The notes under the pieces: model-generated
What the model saw: the letters and a program-made list of their open reading frames with translations, nothing else
Told to the model about the DNA's origin: nothing
The model's database searches: none
Part shown: positions 6,135 to 11,000 of the stretch, piece after piece
Layout: each line of letters starts with the position of its first letter
How positions within the stretch are numbered: the first letter of the stretch is position 1
NCBI GenBank assembly: GCA_947367725.1
Contig: CANBFZ010000029.1
Span: forward strand, 1-11,000
Direction of reading: 5' to 3'
From: an uncultured Eubacterium sp.
GTDB lineage: Bacteria; Bacillota; Clostridia; Peptostreptococcales; Anaerovoracaceae
DNA: 11,000 bases
Translations under genes and position numbers: made by a program

Positions 6135-9100
6135 TTAATTATCGTAGCTCTTCTTCTGATTGAGCAGATGTGCGTATCTTTCCATCGCCATTTCTTCTGA
6201 CTTTCTGAAGAGTTCTTCTGCTCTTTCAGGGAATTTCAGCTGTAAGGAGTTGTAACGAACTTCGCTCATTAAGAAGTCTCTGTAGCTTTCGGAAGGTGCA
6301 CCGCTGTCGATAGACAGAGGATTCTTGCCTTCTGCTGCCAGGTTCGGATTGAATCTGAGCAGATTCCAGTAACCAGCTCTCACTGCGTTCTTCATTTCTA
6401 ACATGGACTTGTTCATGCCGACTTTCAACCCCTGGTTGATACAAGGTGCGTACGCGATGATCAGGGAAGGTCCGTCATAGCTTTCTGCTTCTCGGATTGC
6501 CTTTAATGCCTGTTCCGGGTTTGCGCCCATGGCAATCTGTGCTACATAGACGTAGCCGTAAGCCATAGCAATCTGTGCCAGGTCTTTTTTCTTCACATTC
6601 TTACCGGAAGCTGCGAATTTTGCAACTGCCCCAATTGGAGTAGCCTTGGAGGACTGTCCGCCGGTGTTGGAGTAAACTTCTGTATCAAATACCATGACGT
6701 TTACGTTTTCGCCGGACGCCAGCACGTGATCCAGACCGCCGTAGCCGATGTCATATGCCCAGCCGTCGCCGCCGAAAATCCACATAGAAGGTTTTATCAG
6801 CATATCCCGATTGTCTACTACGTATTTGGCGTCTTCGTTGCTGCCCGCCAGTTTTTCACATTCTGCAAGCAGAATCTTTCCTGTCTCTTCCGCTGCCGCA
6901 GGGTCGTGCATGGAAGCAACCCAGGCTTTTGCAGGCACGCCTACCACGTCCGCCAGTCTTTCCGCTGCGGATTTCAGTTCGTTTCTTCTCGCCTGCATGG
7001 AAACTGCCATACCAAGACCAAACTCAGCATTATCTTCAAAGAGGGAGTTTGCCCATGCCGGACCTCTGCCTTCTTTGTTTACGGTGTAAGGAGTACTCGG
7101 TGCGCTGCAGCCCCAGATGGAGGAACAGCCTGTGGCGTTTGCGATAAACATTCTGTCACCGAATAGCTGCGTCACTAGTTTGGCATATGGAGATTCACCG
7201 CAGCCCGGACAAGCGCCGGAAAATTCAAGGAGCGGCTGCTTAAACTGGGAGCCTTTTACGGTATTTTCCTTGAAAGGCACTTCTTTTTCCGTCACTTCGC
7301 TGAACAGATAATTATATTTTTCCTGAGAAGGCAGTACCACATCGTCTTCTGCAGGGGTCATTTCCAGCGCCTTCTTTCTCGCCGGGCAAACCTGTGCGCA
7401 GGAACCGCAGCCTGTGCAGTCCAGTGCGGAAATGCCCAGGGTAAAGAACTTGCCCTTTACGCCCTTCATCGCCAGGTAGTCACCATTGACTTCGTCCACT
7501 TCTGTCTCATCCAGTACGAACGGTCTGATGACGCCATGAGGACAAACATAGGAACACCAGTTGCACTGCATACAGTTCTCTTTGTTCCAAACCGGCACGT
7601 CCGTTGCGATACCTCTCTTTTCAAAGGCGGCTGTACCCGCCGGAATCATGCCGTTTGCAGTATCTAAGAAGGTGGATACAGGGACTGCATCGCCTGTCAG
7701 GGTATTGGTTGGAACCAGTACTTTGTTCAGGTAGTCAGTGTGCATCTGATTGCGGCCTACCATAGCGGCAGCCGGCGCATCGTCCGGTGCGTCTGTCCAT
7801 GCGGCAGGTACTTCTACCTTATGTACATGTTCAATCCCTGCGTCTACTGCAGCCATATTCATGTTTACGATGTTTTCGCCCTTTTTGCCGTAAGTCTTCT
7901 TGATGGCATCCTTCATGTAGCCTGCCGCTTCATCAATTGGAATGATATCAGCCAGCTTGAAGAATGCAGCCTGCAGTACGGTGTTAGTTCTTCTCGCGCC
8001 CAGACCGATTTCCTTGGCGATGGAAACCGCGTCGCAGGTGTAGAACTGAATGTTGTTCTTCGCGATGTATCTCTTTACCGTTGCAGGGAGGTGTTCTTCC
8101 AGTTCCTCGTCATTCCATACGCAGTTCAAGAGGAAGAATCCGCCCGGTTTTACGTCCTGTACCATTTCGTAGCGTGTGAGATAAGCGGCGTTATGGCATG
8201 CGACAAAGTCCGCCTGTTTTACGTAATAAGTGGACTTGATCGGTTCATCCCCAAAACGCAGGTGAGAAATGGTGACACCGCCGGATTTCTTGGAGTCATA
8301 CTGGAAGTACGCCTGTACTTTCTTGTCGGTATGGTCACCGATGATCTTAACGGAGTTCTTGTTGGCGCCTACGGTGCCGTCTGCGCCCAGACCCCAGAAC
8401 TTACAAGCCTTGGTGCCCTTTGGCGCTACATCAGGGTTTTCTACGGTCGGCAGAGACAAGCCTGTTACATCGTCGGTGATGGAAATAGTAAATTCCTTCT
8501 TCGGCTCATCTGCCCACAGGTTCTGGTATACTGCCAGAATATCACCCGGCTGTGTATCCTTGGAACCAAGGCCGTAACGACCGCCCACAACCAGATAGTT
8601 TTCAAACCTGGTGCCGCGCAGTGCCGCAACTACATCTAAGAATAAAGGCTCGCCTAAGCCGCCCGGCTCTTTGGTTCTGTCTAAAACAGCGATTTTCTTG
8701 ACCGTTTCAGGCATAACGTTCAGCAGGTATTTTACGGAGAACGGTCTGTACAGATGTACTTCGATGATACCGACCTTCTTGCCCATTGCAATCAGGTAGT
8801 CCACCAGTTCTTCTGCTGCGTCACAGACGGAGCCCATGGCTACGATGATTTCTTCTGCATCAGGTGCGCCGTAATAGTTGAATGGTTTATAGTTCGTGCC
8901 AATTTTGGCGTTGACTTTTTCCATGTATTCGTTGACTAAGTCAGCAGTTTCCAGATAAGCGCTGTTGCAGGCTTCTCTATGCTGGAAGAAAGTTTCCGGC
9001 TGTTCCGCAGAGCCCATGCTGTGCGGGTGCATCGGGTGAATGGATCTTGCCTTAAATGCCTTCACTGCGTCCCAATCTACCATTTCTTTCAGGTCTTCGT

Positions 9101-9659
9101 AATCCCAGATTTCGATCTTCTGATTTTCGTGGGAGGTTCTGAAGCCGTCAAAGAAGTGGAGCATTGGCAGTTTGCCCGCGATGGTCGCAAGATGCGCTAC
9201 GGCAGCCAGATCCATCGCCTGCTGCACGCTGTTTGACGCCAGCATGGCAAAGCCGGTCTGGCGGCAGCCCATCACGTCGGAGTGATCGCCGAAGATGGAC
9301 AGCGCGTGGGTTGCCAGCGCTCTTGCCGCTACGTGAAATACGGTCGGCGTCTGTTCTCCCGCTAATTTGTACATGTTCGGAATCATCAAGAGCAGCCCCT
9401 GAGAAGCGGTAAAGGTGGAGGTGTAAGAACCGGCTGTAATAGAGCCGTGTACCGCACCTGCTGCGCCTGCTTCGGATTCCATTTCTACGATTTTTACTTT
9501 CTCACCAAAGATGTTGGTTCTGTCCTGAGATACCCATTCGTCCATGCTTTCTGCCATTGGAGAAGATGGTGTGATCGGGTAAATGGCAGCAACCTCAGAA
9601 AATGCATATGCTACGTGCGCGGCAGCCGTATTCCCGTCCATTGTCTTTAATTTTCTCAC
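6135..9659 (-). CDS. nifJ: Pyruvate:ferredoxin (flavodoxin) oxidoreductase, homodimeric type
   Basis: Oxidises pyruvate with CoA to acetyl-CoA and CO2 while reducing ferredoxin, the central energy step of many anaerobes; cytoplasmic. The 1174 residues match the usual single-chain length. In order: domain I with TMDGNTAAAHVAYAF (6-20) and YPITPSSPMAE (27-37); the CoA-binding/transketolase C-like and gamma domains to about 680; a two-cluster ferredoxin domain (Cys 696/699/702/706 and 748/751/754/758); and the TPP domain with the proximal cluster ligands Cys817, Cys820, Cys845 and Cys1073, and GDGWAYDIG at 964-972. All twelve cluster cysteines are present, so the enzyme should be active. I chose the GTG at 9659 because AGGAG (9670-9674) lies 10 bases upstream and the N-terminus then matches the family. 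A GTG at 9668 would overlap the upstream stop but sits one base from the ribosome binding site. It follows the polyferredoxin gene by 5 bases and precedes the NfnA-like gene by 16. Confidence 0.97.
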   Translation of the reverse strand: MRKLKTMDGNTAAAHVAYAFSEVAAIYPITPSSPMAESMDEWVSQDRTNIFGEKVKIVEMESEAGAAGAVHGSITAGSYTSTFTASQGLLLMIPNMYKLAGEQTPTVFHVAARALATHALSIFGDHSDVMGCRQTGFAMLASNSVQQAMDLAAVAHLATIAGKLPMLHFFDGFRTSHENQKIEIWDYEDLKEMVDWDAVKAFKARSIHPMHPHSMGSAEQPETFFQHREACNSAYLETADLVNEYMEKVNAKIGTNYKPFNYYGAPDAEEIIVAMGSVCDAAEELVDYLIAMGKKVGIIEVHLYRPFSVKYLLNVMPETVKKIAVLDRTKEPGGLGEPLFLDVVAALRGTRFENYLVVGGRYGLGSKDTQPGDILAVYQNLWADEPKKEFTISITDDVTGLSLPTVENPDVAPKGTKACKFWGLGADGTVGANKNSVKIIGDHTDKKVQAYFQYDSKKSGGVTISHLRFGDEPIKSTYYVKQADFVACHNAAYLTRYEMVQDVKPGGFFLLNCVWNDEELEEHLPATVKRYIAKNNIQFYTCDAVSIAKEIGLGARRTNTVLQAAFFKLADIIPIDEAAGYMKDAIKKTYGKKGENIVNMNMAAVDAGIEHVHKVEVPAAWTDAPDDAPAAAMVGRNQMHTDYLNKVLVPTNTLTGDAVPVSTFLDTANGMIPAGTAAFEKRGIATDVPVWNKENCMQCNWCSYVCPHGVIRPFVLDETEVDEVNGDYLAMKGVKGKFFTLGISALDCTGCGSCAQVCPARKKALEMTPAEDDVVLPSQEKYNYLFSEVTEKEVPFKENTVKGSQFKQPLLEFSGACPGCGESPYAKLVTQLFGDRMFIANATGCSSIWGCSAPSTPYTVNKEGRGPAWANSLFEDNAEFGLGMAVSMQARRNELKSAAERLADVVGVPAKAWVASMHDPAAAEETGKILLAECEKLAGSNEDAKYVVDNRDMLIKPSMWIFGGDGWAYDIGYGGLDHVLASGENVNVMVFDTEVYSNTGGQSSKATPIGAVAKFAASGKNVKKKDLAQIAMAYGYVYVAQIAMGANPEQALKAIREAESYDGPSLIIAYAPCINQGLKVGMNKSMLEMKNAVRAGYWNLLRFNPNLAAEGKNPLSIDSGAPSESYRDFLMSEVRYNSLQLKFPERAEELFRKSEEMAMERYAHLLNQKKSYDN

Positions 9660-9664
9660 CGTAA

Positions 9665-10918
9665 TCACTCTCCTTCCCGCATGCCAAGGGCTGCTCTCTG
9701 TAAGTAGTTGTATTCTGGCACTTCTCTTTCTTTGATGATGCCCCTCTGACACATATACTGACAAACCTGGCAGTTCTCACAAACTTCTGGATCGATGACT
9801 GCATGTGCCTCTTCCATATGTATCGCACCGTTCGGGCAATTTGCAAAGCAGTCTTCGCAGGCAATGCAGGCACTGCCGCACACTGCGGCTTTGTCCTCAT
9901 AATCGGCGGTGGAACTGCAAGGCACCATCTTTGCGCCTTTGTACGGCACCATTTCGATCAGTTTCTTCGGACAAGCATAATAGCAGTCCTTGCAGCCGAC
10001 ACACTTGTCAGGATCAACCTGGGCGCTGCCGTTTACAACCTCGATTGCGCCGTAGCGGCAGACCTTCGTACAGTCCCCCTGGCCTGCACAACCTGTGGTG
10101 CAGATGCCCATGGTCTTCGGTTCTGCCTTTGCAGCTGCTTCCCTGCAGCTTGTAAAGCCAGCTTCTTTATATGCGTGTGCATTGAAGCCGCTGCACTTTA
10201 CAAAGGCGACTTTTTCTTTTAATTTGGTCAAATCGTGCATGGTATCCACGATGATTTTCTTCTTACACTTCACGGTGCAGGCTACGCAGCCAACACACTT
10301 ATCATAATCAATGACGGCGTGATTTTCAATGATTTCCACCGCACCTTCTGGACATGCTCTGACACAGTCGCCGCAGCCGATACAGCCGAAACCGCAGAGT
10401 TCTCTGACCTTGTCGTCGTCTTCATCCCGGTTGGAACATGGAATAAAGTTAGTCGCATCTCTTGGCACCATGCGAATTAAGCCCTGTACACAAGCGTCCT
10501 CTGCTGCGCAGGCCCCGCAACCGTTGCACGTTTCGGTGTCGATGATGACTTCACCGTCCGCAACCTTCATTGCGTCAAACTTACAAGCGCTGATACAGTC
10601 GCCGCAGCCGATACAGCCGTAACGACATTCCCCTTTCTCAAAGCCTGCGTCTTTCGCTTCGCGACAGGTTTTTCCTGCAAACCGTTTCTTTCCCGCAGCA
10701 TCTCCGCTGCAGAAAACAAAAGCGACTTCATCTTTTGTTTCTTCGGTTTCTCTGCCACAGGCAGCAGCAATCGCATCTACTGTTTCCTGGCTGCATGCTG
10801 GACACAGCGCCACAGTCTCGCCGCTGACAATCGCCTCTGCGCATGCCCGGCAGGTTTCTTTGCCGCAGCCACCGTTACAATCCGTACCCGGCAGAAGCGA
10901 TAAGATCTTTGCAATCAT
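9665..10918 (-). CDS. RnfB-like polyferredoxin with tandem [4Fe-4S] modules
   Basis: A soluble 417-residue iron-sulfur protein, most likely an electron carrier or hub between PFOR and its partners. The first 45 residues resemble the Fe-S domain of RnfB: LPGTDCNGGCGKETCRAC with a later LCPAC (Cys 14, 18, 23, 26, 39, 42), but the membrane helix that normally precedes it in RnfB is absent. Four ferredoxin-like modules follow (cysteine-rich cores near 98-143, 175-218, 273-316 and 347-390), each with two CxxCxxCxxxC-type sets joined by an IDxxxC link. Modules alternate in type; VAFVxCSG recurs at 66 and 238, and a VPCS-like block at 160 and 333, showing a duplication of about 172 residues. Module 3 lacks one expected cysteine (Gln280). 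The ATG at 10918 has GGAGGAG (10925-10931) 6 bases upstream; an in-frame ATG at 10987 has no such site. No rnfACDGE genes are adjacent. Function is inferred from family and operon. Confidence 0.88.
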   Translation of the reverse strand: MIAKILSLLPGTDCNGGCGKETCRACAEAIVSGETVALCPACSQETVDAIAAACGRETEETKDEVAFVFCSGDAAGKKRFAGKTCREAKDAGFEKGECRYGCIGCGDCISACKFDAMKVADGEVIIDTETCNGCGACAAEDACVQGLIRMVPRDATNFIPCSNRDEDDDKVRELCGFGCIGCGDCVRACPEGAVEIIENHAVIDYDKCVGCVACTVKCKKKIIVDTMHDLTKLKEKVAFVKCSGFNAHAYKEAGFTSCREAAAKAEPKTMGICTTGCAGQGDCTKVCRYGAIEVVNGSAQVDPDKCVGCKDCYYACPKKLIEMVPYKGAKMVPCSSTADYEDKAAVCGSACIACEDCFANCPNGAIHMEEAHAVIDPEVCENCQVCQYMCQRGIIKEREVPEYNYLQRAALGMREGE

Positions 10919-11000
10919 AATAGACTCCTCCTTCTGTATCAAATCATCCATTTTACATGAAATATTCTGTATACAACTTTTCTTCATATTACAATCAGCA

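Noticed and set aside
10085..10093. TGCACAACC within the polyferredoxin gene as an eleventh copy of the array motif
   Set aside because: It encodes the conserved Gly-Cys-Ala of a cluster motif and has no inverted partner at the 39-bp spacing.
10950..10994. Promoter for the redox operon upstream of the polyferredoxin gene
   Set aside because: TTGTAT (10971-10976) with TAAAAT (10950-10955), and TTGTAA (10989-10994) with TATACA, both have only 15-base spacers; the true promoter may lie outside the window.

Overview
The window reads as part of the chromosome of an obligately anaerobic, fermentative member of the Firmicutes (class Clostridia is the best guess; I do not claim a genus). The reasons are a homodimeric pyruvate:ferredoxin oxidoreductase, an NfnAB-type electron-bifurcating transhydrogenase, an RnfB-like polyferredoxin, strong purine-rich Shine-Dalgarno sites (AGGAGG type) and sigma-A style promoters. 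All eight genes I accept lie on the minus strand. No rRNA, tRNA, insertion sequence, phage gene or CRISPR array was seen.

Read in the direction of transcription (right to left), the right two thirds (10918 to 3841) is one redox operon. It encodes a 417-residue polyferredoxin built from tandem [4Fe-4S] modules, then pyruvate:ferredoxin oxidoreductase (nifJ/por), then the two subunits of an Nfn-like NADH-dependent reduced ferredoxin:NADP+ oxidoreductase. It ends in a clear rho-independent terminator. The junctions are tight: a 5-base gap, a 16-base gap and an 8-base overlap. The likely logic is that pyruvate oxidation makes acetyl-CoA and reduced ferredoxin, the polyferredoxin stores or relays electrons, and NfnAB turns reduced ferredoxin plus NADH into NADPH for biosynthesis.

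Next comes a two-gene unit (3708 to 2525): a class I glutamine amidotransferase-like peptidase of family C26, translationally coupled by an ATGA overlap to a macro-domain ADP-ribose hydrolase. A monofunctional aspartate kinase with two ACT domains follows (2410 to 1097). It has its own near-consensus promoter and a probable terminator.

The left end holds a MarR-family regulator (534 to 52) with a near-perfect promoter and an inverted repeat over its predicted transcription start.

The most unusual part is the 560-base non-coding gap between the aspartate kinase and the MarR gene. It contains five copies of a module of exactly 39 bp: a 10-bp arm (consensus GTTGTGCAAA), 19 bp of unrelated sequence, and the inverted arm. 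The five modules are spaced by 53, 85, 74 and 53 bp, all close to whole numbers of DNA helical turns. I do not recognise this as a named repeat family. It is the best candidate here for an undescribed element.
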